A DNA stretch of 64,000 nt, taken from Hemicordylus capensis (lineage: Eukaryota > Chordata > Lepidosauria > Squamata > Cordylidae). The notes under the pieces were generated by a model. The model ran no database searches and had not been told where the DNA came from. It saw only the letters and a list, made by a program, of their open reading frames with translations. Location: positions 18,564,501 through 18,628,500 of the forward strand of contig NC_069662.1 of assembly GCF_027244095.1 (NCBI RefSeq). The letters are read 5' to 3'. Each line of letters starts with the position of its first letter. Position 1 is the first letter of the stretch. Below, piece by piece: positions 47,601-58,985 of this stretch. A program made the translations under genes and the position numbers.

Positions 47601-50600
47601 AGATTCCACTGTAGATGTGCAGGGCGCCTTTCTTTTCACAGTTTGCCTCCAACATTTTTTGGGAAGGGGGGGGCGGATGGACAGGCTACCAGAGTGATGT
47701 GAGCCATGAGCCCCAATGCCTCTTTTTAAACCCAAATGTTTTGCTGACCCTCAAAAGGCAAATGATTCCCCACCCCTTCTCACCTGTGTTCCACTCCTGT
47801 GGGGGAGACACTGTAGTTGTCATTACTTCCGGGATTCCTGAGGGGCAGAAGGTAGAGAGTAAGCTATTTGCTTCTTTTTAAATAAAATAAAATAATTAAC
47901 CAACAAGATATAAGTGGATTCAAATTAAGTCTATTTACATGCATTTGTTTTTGCAGAGGGCATTCTGCTTTTAGTAGCCATGGGAAGAAGCAAAACACAA
48001 GGATTTATACCATATGATTTACCCTGTGGAACTCCCTGCCCTTTGATCTTAGGCTCGCTCCTCCCTGTTTTATTTTAAACCAGCTGGGCTGGGCGCAGAG
48101 CATCTGTGCTTCTAGTTCGCCGCCACTTCCCCCCACCCCTAGCCCATGCCGTTTCCCTGCCCACCTACCCCCACCCCCATCATTGTTTTCTTCCCGACTG
48201 GCCTCTGCCGCCTTCTTCCGCCCACGCCTGCCGTTTTCCCCACCCACCCACAGCCAGGCCATTTGCTGCCATCTTTCCCCCCCGCTGGGCCCCTGGCTTG
48301 GCTGCTGCCGCCGCCATTTTCTTCCCTCCCGCCCGTCCCTGTCGCTATCCAACAGCTGCTCATGAACTCTCGTGAGAGCTGCCACACACAGGATTAGCCA
48401 CAGGTATGCCTTAGATATATAGAGATGGAAGCTGAAGACCATTTTTTATTCCAGCAGGCCTTCCCTGTCTATACATTTCTCTGTGATTGCCCTGTTCTAA
48501 TGACGGCCTTATCCTGCATGATTTTAGAGGCTGTGTTTCTGTTTTGTTGTGTCTGTTTAATGCATTCTGTTGTAAGCCGCCATGAATTCATTTATGATGA
48601 ATAGCAGCACATAAATCTTTTAAGTAAGTAAATTAAAATAATCGCTGACAGTTCTCTTCAACTGCACTCCATTTCTAGGATTTCCTTGGGCACCACACTC
48701 ACTCCATTTTCAAGTTGATCTTTCTAGCTGACAGTCTGCAGGAAAGGGACATCCTTGGTGCTAAGCACTGCAGCCCATCTCAGTTCTCCAAGGGGCTTTT
48801 GTAAGGCACCAGCATGGAGGCTTTTCAAAACATCATGGCCGCCTTCACTGCAAAACTTATTGCCAGAACAGAGCTTGGTTTCCTCACATGCCTCATAACA
48901 ATTCCACTCACGCAGATGGGAGGTTTACACTATGCCCAGTGGCAGGACTATGAAATTTCCCCCCACAGCATCTCCTGCAGAATGAGTAAGGGCTTATTGG
49001 AGAACCTGTGCTTCCATAGCTATGACATCATTTCCTGTTTGAGCAACCATGTGCCTTCTTGAAGGCAGAACTTTGAATAGTGCCTCATTTCAGGGCAGTG
49101 ATGACAAGACGAGTATGCAGGATATCAAGTTACCATATTTATATATTCCACAGTGAAGGAGGGAAAGGCTGTTAAATTATGATGATTCTCAAATTGAATA
49201 AGATAGCGTGACATTGCCTCATACCATATTGAACATGCAGGCCTTAATATATTGAATAGACCGGCAAGGCTCTGGCAGCTACTTTACTGAATAAAATACA
49301 TGTCTTTTCCTTTTTTACTGCACTGAAAAGCATAAGCAAACAGCAGTGGCTCTGCCAAATTCAGGCGCAGGGTATTTGCGTTGTCTCTTTAAGGACAATC
49401 CCGCTGCTCCCTTTCTTCTCTTGAACTAGGACAGCCAGTGTTCCCAACCTTGCATCCCCAGATATTGGATCACAACTCCTATCATCCCCAGCCACAGTGT
49501 GCCTGGGCTTGATGGGAGTTGTAGTCCAACAACATCTGTGGGGCCAAAGTTGGGAATCTCTGATCTAGGAGAACTCGTGGTGCTGAGCCCTGTTAATAAA
49601 CCTGTGCAGTCACCAACACTTGCATGAGGCCACCGTAAGGCCGAGGGGAAAAATGATAGTAAAGGCTTCCTGAGTCATAGAGCACCTCTGCTTTTGTCAG
49701 TGATCTGACATACAGAAGTCAAGCGGGCCGCATGGATGCTGCAGTCACATAGATCTGAGAGATTGTTACGGAGCTGTGTTCAAGAGACAAAGTGGCAAAG
49801 CTTACTGATGCAGGGGGCATGAGCACTGCGGCTTTGCTGGAAACCCGGAGCACAGCGGTTGCAGGCCAGGCCAGTGACCCCATTCTTGCACTGGCACTGC
49901 CCGGTGGTCTGGTTGCAAATGGCGCCAACTGCTCCAATGGGGTGACACTGGCAAGCTGGAAACAAGAGTGAGGGTTGCTGCATTAGGATACTGTTAGCAG
50001 AGCAGTCTTGCTGTCAGCTAGAGATAGGAACATAGGAAGCTGCTATATACTGAGTCAGACCATTGGTCCATCTCGCTCAGTATTGCCTACACAGACTGGC
50101 AGCAGCTTCTCCAAGGTTGCAGGCAGGAGTCTCTCTCAGCCCTATCTTGGAGATGCTGCCAGGGAGGGGACTTGGAACCTCCGGTGCTCTTCCCAGAGTG
50201 GTTCCATCCCTAAGGGGAATTTTTTACAGTGCTCACACATGTAGTCTCCCATTCATATGTAACCAGGTTGGACCCTGCTTAGCTAAGGGGACAAGTCATG
50301 CTTGCTACCACAAGACCAGCTCTCCTCCCATTAAGCATGCAAATGCTCTTCCCAGAGTGGCTCCATCCCCTAAGGGGAATATCTTCTAGTGCTCACATTC
50401 ATATGCAGCCAGGGCAGACCCTGCTTAGCAAAGGGGACAATTCATCCTTGCTACCACAGGACCAGTTCTCCTCCCATAGCCCAGCTCTCCTCCCATAGAT
50501 ACTTCAGTAACAGCAACTCTTCCATTTAATCCGTGCAAACCTTCCCAGAAGAGTGTGAATTGGCAGTACTATCTTCCCTCAAACTGGGCGGGTGTGAAGA

Positions 50601-53600
50601 TTATATAATCTCAAGCCTTACATTTCAAAATGAAAGAGACAAGCACGTCTATAGTTCTATTCAGATATCTGTACATCTTTGTACAAATATACATGTTTTT
50701 TGGGTGAATGACTGCATGTAAACGTGTTCATTTTAACCTGGATACTGGCTCCCCTCAAATACAGGTTATAGATAGGAATTGTACTACTGTATCTTCATTG
50801 AACATAATGTGTGGATAATTGTATGTGCACACAGATTTGTGCATATGCACACTGTACACAGATTTACATGTTGAAGATGTGAACAGAGCGTAGGCTACTT
50901 GCTCCAAAATTTCTAGATTGTGTTAATGTATCATGATATCTAACTTGAAATCATGTATGATAGGTAGATAGACAGAAAGAATTACATGGTTTCCCCCATG
51001 CAAGGAAATGTAATGAGGAAATGGCAGGAATCTGAGAAGTCTGTGTGGGATGAACAGCCTCACAAAACTACATTCCTGTGGTGGAGGCAGCCATGGTAGT
51101 GATAGCAACTTGGAAACTAGTTGAAGGGGAAGGAGTTTAAACGAGGGCTGTGATATTTGGGGTGTGTGGTGGATGACGATTTGACAGGAAATAGGCATGA
51201 CTAGTGAGGGGTTGGACCTTTTCAGATGTTACACTGACATGTTACTCATTTCCCTTAAACTGGTTTATATGACACTACAAATGTAACCTAGCGTAACTCT
51301 CATAGGTTCTCCCCAGTCCTAAAACAGTGTGAGGATTTTAGGGGATCTGGAGACTACAAAGACGGTGAGACTATTCACACAAGTGTGCAAAACTGGGCTA
51401 AGGGAGCCCAGCCCAGTTTTGCATGCTTGTGTGAACCATCGGGATCATGCCCAATCTCGGTGGCCACACAGCAGCAAACCCACCTAAGCAGCCTCCTCGT
51501 TAAAGGAGGTCGAGGGAGTGAGCGTTCCCTTGACCTCATTTTTTGGATTGTGTGTCTGCCGTGGCTGCTTGCAGCTGTGGTGGGCACACTCGGGGGGAGG
51601 GGGGCTCCCAGTAAAACTCTGCGCGTTCACACAGTGCATTATTGGGGCTCCGGGGAGTGGGGTGCCGCTTCCCTCCGCCCAACCCCTGGAGCTGCCGGGT
51701 GAGCCATGGACGGCCTGCGGGAGAGCTGCCGCTTGTCTGGGCAGGCAATCCACCCACCCAGGGAAGGGTAAGCGATCGTTTGAGGGGAGGATCAGGCAAC
51801 AGACCTCCTTTCGGCACTTCACACTGCTTGCGTGAAGCGCCTCAATATTTTCAACAGGCAAAAACAAATTTCCCAGAATTTTGACATTTTTTGAATGTCA
51901 TTTTTTGGACAATGCTTTGCCTTTCTTTCTTTTTCTTTTTTGCATTTTTTGACATGTCATTTTTTGACATTTTTGATTTTGTCATTTTTTGAATGTCAAA
52001 TTTCCCAGAATTTTGGTGAGCCATGTCAGCTAAACCAATTTAGGTGCGTCGGTCTGTGCCCTTTTGTTTCTCCCCTTTTATTTCCCTCATGCCTTGTTTG
52101 TCATAGATTGTGCTGAGCTTGTTGGGGATCGGGGCCTGCCTCGTTACATCCAGTTTGGCTTGTCCTTGGAAAGTGGTGGGTGACACAGGAAAAGATATAA
52201 GGATGGCGGGTGAGTTGCCCATAGCAATGCCTGATTACCGCCCCCAACTCACCTTTACAGGCCTTGCTGCTTGTGATGGGGCGACCGAGGTCACGTTTGA
52301 AGCCTGGCAGGCAGTACTGGCAGTGGCGGCCAGCCGTGTAGTGGCGGCAGTTCAAGCAGATCCCGCCGCTCTGGCGCCCCGAGAGTTCAAAGAGCTCCAT
52401 ACTGAACCGGCAGCGATGAGAGTGGAGGTTGCAGTCACAAGCTGAGGACGCAGGCAGGAAGGGGTCTGTCAGCTTTGCAAGTTCTCCCATCACCCTGTCT
52501 GAAAGTTCTCCCCACCTACTCTCCCCAGCCCTGGACTCTCCCACCTTCGTCCCCGCCTTCTTTTCGAAGGAGGCCCACCGTGTTCATAGACAGGGTAGCC
52601 ATTTCTCCAAGGTCTCGCCTAGGGCTTATCTGCATCTGTTAAAAGGGCCAATGTGCAAGGCTCGTTTTTATGGTAAGATGGTTTCAATCCACCACCCCAA
52701 GTGGTAAATCTGGAGGTGGAGCCCCCCCCCCCCCCCCGGGGTGGATCAGCTCAAGGAAATGAGCACTGCGGCCTGGCGGTTGGTTAGGACTCCTCACTGG
52801 GGTCTCATCGCCCCAACGTTGCATGACCTGTATGGGTGACCTATTTGCTTCTGGGCTCACTTCAAGGTGCTAGTTATCAGATTCAAAGCCCTCAATGGTT
52901 CAGGACTTGAATACCTTAAGGGAGGGGTTCTCAACAGTGATGTGGTTGCAGATTCAGAAGCGCAGGCACTCTCCATGGCACCCCTCATGGCCATGCCCAT
53001 TCCAAGAGCCAGAGAAGCCAAGAAGTACTGGCACTCTGTCCCTGCGCGTCCCCTCGCCACTACATTCCCGGTTCTCAAACGTAGGCCTTTGGCCATTGAG
53101 GCTGGGGGTGATGGAAGTTGTCATCCAACCAAATCTGGAGACCCAAGTTTGAGAGCCCGGCCTTAAGGATCATTATCTTCCATACATCCTGTATGCTCAG
53201 ATAGTCATCTGAGGTCTTGCTCTGTGTGTCTTTACCATCAGAGGCCCAGCAAACATCCACCAGGAACAGAGATTTCGATGGCGCAACTTTACTTTACCAA
53301 CCTTGTGGAATGCCCTCACCTCAGAGGCCCATATGGCTTCCACTGTTCCATCTGTTTGGAGGATGGTTGAAGTGTGTGGTGTTTTTGTTGTGCCTTTGGT
53401 GAGTGATTTTGTATTTAAGTTGCTTGGCTATTGCAGGGTTGGCCCTAGGATTTTTGGCGTCCTAGACAAAGTCTGCTTTTGGCACCTCCCCCCCCCTGCC
53501 AAGAAATGTAGAGTCCCAGCTTTAACTTGAGCTGCATGGCTGCACATTCACCAAGTAGAATGGCCATTCGGCATGGATGGCCAGCCAATGACTAGTTTGG

Positions 53601-55685
53601 CGATACAGTGGGAGAGAGTTCCCAGTCTTTTATGCAGGGCAAAACTCTTAACACTTCAGAGATGAAAAAATGCTGCTGTTAATTTGGAAATACAGTCTGA
53701 GACTTTTGGGGTTTTAATAAATGCTGAGGCAGGCAATTCATATTCAAGAGAGAGAGTGCAACTTATGAGACTAGCTGTTTGTTGGGGGCTGAGTTGCAAT
53801 AAGCAAAGAAGACTGTATTTGGGGGTGCAGAGAATGCAGGTCCTTTGGGGAGCAGGGTGCAGTATTACATATTACCTTCTCACAACTCTGTGAAATACTT
53901 CAGGGGTGCAATACAACAAGGGGAGAAAGAATAATTGGGAGTGCTATACTCTGGAGGGTCCTATATTTATGCGCCCTCCAAGAATTGGCACCCTAGGTAA
54001 CCGCCCAGGCCTGACTAGTGGAAGGGCTGGTTCCTGGCTGTTGAGTTTCTTGGCTCTTTGGGACTGGTATTGGAGAGAGTTTCTGGGCTGAGATGGTGTT
54101 ATTTTTTAATGGTTATTTTTGTCTTTTGTTGCTGGCTTTTAAGTTCTGTTTTGGATGTTTATTGTCAGTCAGCTTGAGCTGCCTTTTGGCAGAAAGGCAG
54201 GGCTATAAATGTTTTAAAGTAAAATTAATAAACATAAAGGAAACCTGGACTCAGAAGGATGGCGGGCCCACACCCCCCCCGGTTTTAAAATTATCCCTGT
54301 TTATGCAGAGTACCAACTAGCTAGGCCCAACCCTGCTTTGAACCTTAAAGCCCTGTTCAAGCACTGGAAAATTATAAAAAGTGGGGGTGCTGGCTGTCCT
54401 TGCATATAGGGCCCCTGAGAACCCATTCTGAAACCCTGTCCTCATGTTGACATGCTCAGAAGCTCTGGCCTCCCCGCTGTCCCACGGTTTGTCTGCAGAG
54501 ACAAATACTGTACTCATGGACAGATTCTTCCTGTGACTGGAACAGCAGCATTCCAGTCCCAAGAAGAATCTGTCCAGTACAGAGTTTATCTCTGCAGACA
54601 AATGCTGTATCTGTGGACAGAGCGGGGCAGGGGGGGCGGAGCCTCTGAGCACGTCGATGCAGGGCGGGGCTTCAGAGTTCTCTCCTAGGGATGTTGGACG
54701 CAAGCCCAGCAGGCTCTCTCTTTTGTTTGTGCTCAGTCTCTCCTTCAGTCTCACCCACACACTCATGCGCGTCTTTGGGGGTTGCCCGTTGCCAGGGCCT
54801 GTCCCAGTAGAAGGCTTTGCAGGTGTCACATTCAGGTCCAGCTGTGTTGTGCTGACAAACGCACTGGGGCACCCCTCCGTCTTGCCCAGCTGTGCAGCGT
54901 GATGCGTGCCCGTTGCATTTGCACCGGCCCCCAACCTGCAGCTCAGCCACCCCGTAGGATGCCTCCCTTCTTCGCAACCCCAGCGTTCGCGTGGGATGCA
55001 TGCGGTCAAACGACACCCTGAGGTCTGTGGCCGTCACCCAGTCCTGGAGCACAGGGCTATACTCAAACATCCGGGCCGAGGGGCGGCCTGCTAGGGGCAT
55101 GAAGGCTACCAACCCCCCAGTTAGAGGTTTGGGGGCTGTTTGGGCATCGATACAAGCGGCCTCGTGTTCCATGGCCTTCAGGATGATGGTGGTCGGAGGC
55201 AAGCGGTAGCGCCGTCGGCAGTGGGTGGAGAAGAACTGAAAAGGCATCCAGCTCCGCCCATAGTCCATTGACTTGTAAATCGCCAGGGATTCTGGACGCG
55301 GGGAGCAGAACCGGAGAGCCACATAGAGAACCTCCACTCTGCGTCCGAGTGCCAGAGTGAGTGTGGCATTGGCCATGGGCTGAGACCACCAGCAAGTGGC
55401 ACCACCGTCAGCATCAGTGAGGTACTCTGGCGAGTGGGAGTTTGCTTCGCAGCGCTGGCAGAATTTCGACGTTAGATCAGCGGAGTCCTGGAAGGTGCAG
55501 AGTCGCCGAGGAGGGCTGCCACATGTGCTAGATGCTTCCACCAGGCGCCCTGATGCAAGTTCAGATAGCTCAGGCAAGCAGTAGTGCGGATGTCGGTTGG
55601 CATCATAGCATGGGTCATGGGGGTCGGAAGCAAGGCCCAGGAGGAACTGAAGGGAAACTGCAAGGCCCCATAGGAAATGAAGCAT
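44366..55685 (-). CDS. NTN5: NTN5: netrin-5, 5 coding exons
   Basis: Joined exons 55685-54755, 52441-52253, 49955-49806, 45475-45395 and 44694-44366 total 1680 nt and encode 559 residues. Netrins are secreted laminin-related guidance and adhesion proteins. Domains: signal peptide 1 to about 20; laminin N-terminal domain about 26-253 ([41 protein letters not shown]); laminin EGF repeats about 254-310, 311-373 and 374-423; NTR domain about 440-559, ending in a basic tail. Exon phases chain without a break. The NTR segment [21 protein letters not shown] and [15 protein letters not shown] match human NTN5 as I remember it. The laminin N-domain looks complete and netrin-1-like, whereas human NTN5 is shorter (about 489 residues) and eroded there. 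The gene converges tail-to-tail with the sulfotransferase, 3.6 kb apart. Confidence 0.95.
45395..45475 (-). CDS. NTN5: NTN5 exon 4 (linker, start of NTR)
   Basis: 81 nt, residues 424-450, with [20 protein letters not shown] then YCKKDY. It aligns with CQNYCNMSDTRVHMSLRRYC of the human protein and carries the first NTR cysteines. Acceptor TCACCAG, donor GTAATA, both in frame with neighbouring exons. Confidence 0.9.
45476..48004. other. NTN5 intron 3 (distal part), unassigned
   Basis: No coding signal. A partial LINE-like tail appears near 47330-47400 (CTTTTTGTTGGAAAGCAGTA). Poly-G runs occur at 45642-45655 and 45800-45808. Confidence 0.4.
48005..48640 (+). repeat. L2 3' fragment split by a Helitron, in NTN5 intron 3
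   Basis: The frame TGGAACTCCCTGCCCTTTGA (L2 WNSLP block) is interrupted at 48080-48425. It resumes TGGAAGCTGAAGACC (KLKT) and ends with the L2 tail TTGTAAGCCGCCATG. Host sequence is collinear across the insertion. Confidence 0.8.
48080..48425 (-). mobile_element. Helitron-type non-autonomous element, copy 2 (NTN5 intron 3)
   Basis: On the minus strand the element starts TCTCTATATATCTAAGGC and ends CTGG, between host A and T. The flanking L2 reads in frame across the junction (TTTAAA|TGGAAG). The interior is GC-rich and CCGCC-like, as in copy 1. The 3' hairpin is weak (AGCA..TGCT). No coding capacity. Confidence 0.7.
49436..49562. mobile_element. Small palindromic hAT-type MITE (NTN5 intron 3)
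   Basis: CAGTGTTCCCAACCTTGCAT to AAAGTTGGGAATCTCTG, with CCTATCATCCCCAGCCACAG and its complement in the middle. Confidence 0.78.
49806..49955 (-). CDS. NTN5: NTN5 exon 3 (EGF-like repeat 3)
   Basis: 150 nt, residues 374-423, [19 protein letters not shown] then [19 protein letters not shown], very close to mammalian NTN5 ([18 protein letters not shown]). Acceptor TTCCAG, donor GTAAGC. Confidence 0.96.
50025..50485 (-). repeat. 5S rRNA-derived SINE (antisense) with partly duplicated head
   Basis: One full antisense copy (50025 to about 50330) is followed directly by a second copy of the head portion (about 50338-50478), starting again from the GCTCTTCCCAGAGTGGCTCC block. The second copy contains GACCCTGCTTAGCAAAGG. 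Confidence 0.85.
50655..50895 (+). mobile_element. Fold-back family B, copy 3 (NTN5 intron 2)
   Basis: CTATTCAGATATCTGTACAT to ATGTTGAAGATGTGAACAG, with CATTGAACATAATGTGTGGA and CACTGTACACAGATTTACAT as in copy 2. Confidence 0.7.
51364..51850 (+). mobile_element. Fold-back family C, copy 2 (NTN5 intron 2)
   Basis: GAGACTATTCACACAAGTGT opens. GCAAAACTGGGCTAAGGGAG next to CCCAGCCCAGTTTTGC forms a near-perfect hairpin at about 51388-51424. It ends near TGCTTGCGTGAAGCGCCTCA. GC-rich, non-coding. Confidence 0.65.
52253..52441 (-). CDS. NTN5: NTN5 exon 2 (EGF-like repeat 2)
   Basis: 189 nt, residues 311-373, [19 protein letters not shown] then [20 protein letters not shown]. Eight-cysteine laminin EGF spacing is visible. 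Acceptor CCTCAG, donor GTGAGTT. Confidence 0.95.
52740..54240 (+). repeat. L2 fragment, split by a 602-bp hAT-like element, in NTN5 intron 1
   Basis: L2 blocks ([31 protein letters not shown]) run to 53433. After the insertion the 3' tail resumes at 54044 and ends GCAGAAAGGCAGGGCTATAA. A half-size hAT-like remnant lies at 53070-53165. Confidence 0.75.
53434..54035. mobile_element. hAT-like non-autonomous transposon, 602 bp
   Basis: Left end CAGGGTTGGCCCT, right end AGGGCTGGTTCCT, with an 8-bp duplication GGCTATTG/GGCTGTTG (7 of 8). A second internal pair GGCGTCCTAG / GGCACCCTAGG lies nearby. It is inserted in an L2 in NTN5 intron 1. No transposase is visible. Confidence 0.72.
54755..55685 (-). 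CDS. NTN5: NTN5 exon 1 (signal peptide, laminin N-domain, EGF-like repeat 1)
   Basis: 931 nt, residues 1-310. ATG at 55685 opens [20 protein letters not shown], a signal peptide. The open frame extends a few codons upstream but only to a non-ATG codon. A CCCCCCAG acceptor lies two bases before this ATG, so it probably begins an exon preceded by an untranslated one. [11 protein letters not shown] starts the laminin N-domain. The donor GTGAGAC follows HECV. Confidence 0.93.
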
Positions 55686-55689
55686 CTCT

Positions 55690-56617
55690 GGGGGGAGGGA
55701 GCCAGGCGTCAAAGCTAACTATACATCACCTGAGAGAGAAGGGGAGGAAAACATACAGTTGATATGATTTGGGCCACTGACAAGTAGAGAAATAGAAAAT
55801 GTTCTCCCCTATCCTCATTTGCTCCATACACCATTTCCCAAACTATGGAACATCCTGATTTCCTCTTATTCCTTGGTCCTGTCCAGGGGCACTGCATAAA
55901 TATGCAGTTGTAACTCTGTGACACACAGTCCAGATGTCTTCCCTCAATACAAAACTTCTGTGGTGGAGTATCACATTTTCCCAGCATTCAAGGCACTATG
56001 GGTACATGGGATTCCTTCCCCATATCGTAACTGCTCATGGAAGGGCTGAAGACACATAATTCTGCTTCCTTCCCAAATAGCTTATTGTATCACATTTTCT
56101 CCATGCATCTGGCTGGCCAACCAGCCCATCCCTGGAGTTGGTGACCAAGCTTCCACCAGGATCATCCATAAAGGGCACTGGAGTTCTAGACTTTGCAAAG
56201 CAGAATGTCTAGCACTTATGTTACTGAATTGAATGCTGTCATTTGAGTGGTGACCAATGGTAGGCAAATAGTGTTTGGACTATAGGTATGTGCGGGTAGA
56301 AGAACTCCTCCATCTTTGTTGCCGTCTGAATAGTTTGATACCTGACATTCAGGACTGTGTATCACCTTAATCTTGTCTTAACTTGAAGGTTCTAAAACCT
56401 TTTCAAAAATCTCCCCTCCTGGCCTTGTTGCATTCCCACCATCCCCAACTTTAGCCAATATCTTTTAGTTCAGTACCGTACATTCAGAGCTGTATGTTAC
56501 TCTACTTAGTGTGTGTTACTTTACTTAGTTCCATGGTTCTGGAGGCTTTTGTGAAATTTCCCATCACATTTTGCCCTGTTTTAACCAATACCAAACTGCT
56601 CTTTGTCACAATTTTAA
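55690..56617. other. Upstream flank of NTN5, promoter side
   Basis: No exon could be fixed. The acceptor next to the ATG suggests that an untranslated first exon lies somewhere here or beyond the CR1 cluster. Confidence 0.3.
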
Positions 56618-57570
56618 GAACAACTCTGTGGGCCCAAGGTCTATCTAGTCTAGCATCCTGTTTCCCACAGTGACCCACCAGATGCCTCTGGGAAATCCAC
56701 AGGCAAGAGAACATAACATAAGAACATAAGAACATCCCTGTTGGATTAGGCCCAAGGCCCATCTAGTCCAGCATCCTGTTTCGCACAGTGGCCCATCAGA
56801 TGCCGCTGGAAGCCACAGGCAAAAGTTGAGGGCATGCCCTCTCTCCTGCTCTTACTCCCCTGCAACTGGTACTCAAAGGTATCCTGCCTTTGAGGCTGGT
56901 GGTGGCCTTTAGCCCTCCAACTAGTAGCCGATGACAGACCTCTCCTCCATGAAGTTATCCAAACCCCTCTTAAAGCCATCCAGGTTGCTGGCTGTCACCA
57001 CATCTCGTGGCAGAGAATTCCACTAGTTGATTATGTGTTGTGTGAAAAAATACTTCCGTTTGTTGGTCCTAGATTTCCTGTCAATCAGTTTCATGGGATG
57101 ACCCCTGGTTCTAGTGATATGTGAGAGGGAGAAGAATATCTCTCCATCCACTTTCTCCACATCATGCATGATTTTATAGACCTCTATCATGTCTCCCCGC
57201 AGTCGTCTTTTTTCTAAAAAGTCCCAGGTGTTGTAGCCTTGCCTCATATGAAAGGTGCTCTAGGCCCCTGATCATGGCGTCTAGAGCATGAAGGCATGCC
57301 TGTTCTCCTGCTGTTACTCCCCTGCAATTGGTGTCCAGAGCTTGAGGCCACCAAGATTAGTAGCCAGGGATAGACTTGTCCTCCATTAATTTATCATCAC
57401 AGCATCCCATGACTGAGAATTCCATAGGTTAATTATGCTCTGTGTGAAAAAATACTTCCTTTTGTGAGTCCTAGATTTCATGGCGATCCATTTAATGGAA
57501 TGACCCCTAGTTCTAGCATTGTGAGAGAGTGAGGAAATCTCTCCATCCACTCTCTCCGCTTTGCTACAAC
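56618..57570 (-). repeat. Nested CR1 3' ends (antisense)
   Basis: An outer copy (56618-56701 and about 57285-57570) is split by a second CR1 (56702-57284) that starts with its own terminus ACATAAGAACATAAGAACAT. Both carry GTGTGAAAAAATACTTCC. Confidence 0.8.
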
Positions 57571-58333
57571 ATACTTGATGGACAGCCCCATATATTAAGC
57601 AAATATAGTTAACTTAGTTAAGCAACTATAGGCCGGTCTCCAACCTTCCATGGTTGGACAAGGTAATTGAGAGGGTGGTGGCCTCCCAACTCCAGGCAGT
57701 CTTGGATGGAACTGATTATATAGGCCCGTTTCAGACTGGCTTCTGGGTGGGCTATGGGGTGGAGACTGCTTTGGTCGGCCTGATGGATGATCTCCAATTG
57801 GGAATTTACATTGGGAGTGTGATTCTGTTGGTCCTTTTGGACCTCTCTGCGGCTTTCGATACTATCAACCATGGTATCCTTCTGGAGCGTCTGAGAGTGT
57901 TGGGGGTGGGGGGCACTGCTTTGCACTCCTACCTCTTGGACAGATTCCAGATGGTGCCCCTCAGGGACTGTTCTTCAAAATCTGAACTTTGGTATGGTGT
58001 CCCTCAGGGATCCGAATTGTCTCTGATGTTGTTTAACATCAACATGAAACTGCTGGGAGAGATCATCAGAAGATTTGGTGCAGTATGCTGATGACACCCA
58101 ATTTTTTCTCTCCATGTCAACATTATCAAGAGAAGGCATAACCCTCCTAAATGCCTGCCTGGAGGCAGTGTTGGGCTGGATGAGAGATAAGAAAACTGTG
58201 ACTGAATCCAGATAAGATGGAGGTACTTATTGTGTGGGGTCGGAACTCAGGAGGTGATTTTGATCTGCCTGTTCAGGATGGGGTCACACTTCCCCAGAAA
58301 GAACAGGTACGCACTCTGGGGGTGCTTCTGGAC

Positions 58334-58723
58334 TGTTGGTGCAGCGCCGTCGTAGCAGAGCATAGGTTGCTAACCCCCTCTTTGGTTGTAGTAAGAACAC
58401 TCAGAGACAAGAGTAAAATCACAGGTAGTATGTATTGAGTTAAATGGCACTCACATGATATACAGTCCTCAGTTGGTCCAGATACACATATATACATCCA
58501 AAGTAGACACATAGATTACAGCAGCAGATTGGAGCCGTGTGGACCTCTGTGGACAAGTGACACTTGCTTGGGCCTCTGTTATATACTTGCCCTAACCAAT
58601 CATGTTTAGCCGGCTCACATGACCTTGTTACATTTCTGCTGACTAGGTTCACCTGTTGGTAGTCTCACTGATTGCAGCAGTGACTTGCACCTTGCACTGC
58701 CTGACAGGAAATATCTCCTGACA
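58334..58723. mobile_element. Solo LTR fossil inside the L2
   Basis: 390 bp beginning TG and ending CA, flanked by a 5-bp direct repeat TGGAC (58329-58333, 58724-58728). It interrupts the L2 reverse transcriptase remnant. No internal retroviral region is present, so this is a solitary LTR from an ERV or other LTR retrotransposon of undetermined family. It is younger than the L2 it entered. Confidence 0.8.
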
Positions 58724-58985
58724 TGGACACAAACCTCTCCCTGGTGTCCCAGGTTGAGGCAGTGGCCAGCGGTGCCTTTTATCAGCTTTGGCTGATATGC
58801 CAGCTGCGCCCATTTCTTGTGATAAATGACCTCAGAACAGTAGTACATCTGCTGATCACCTCCAGACTTGACTACTGCAATGTGCTCTATGTGAGGCTGC
58901 CTTTGTACGTAGTCCAGAAACTGCAGTTGTTCCAGTATGTAGCAGTCAGGTTGGTCTCTGGGTCATCTCGGAGAGACCATATCAC

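Noticed and set aside
55686-55712. Longer NTN5 N-terminus starting at 55712
   Set aside because: The upstream extension begins at a TTG codon and crosses a likely AG acceptor; ATG at 55685 starts a clean signal peptide.
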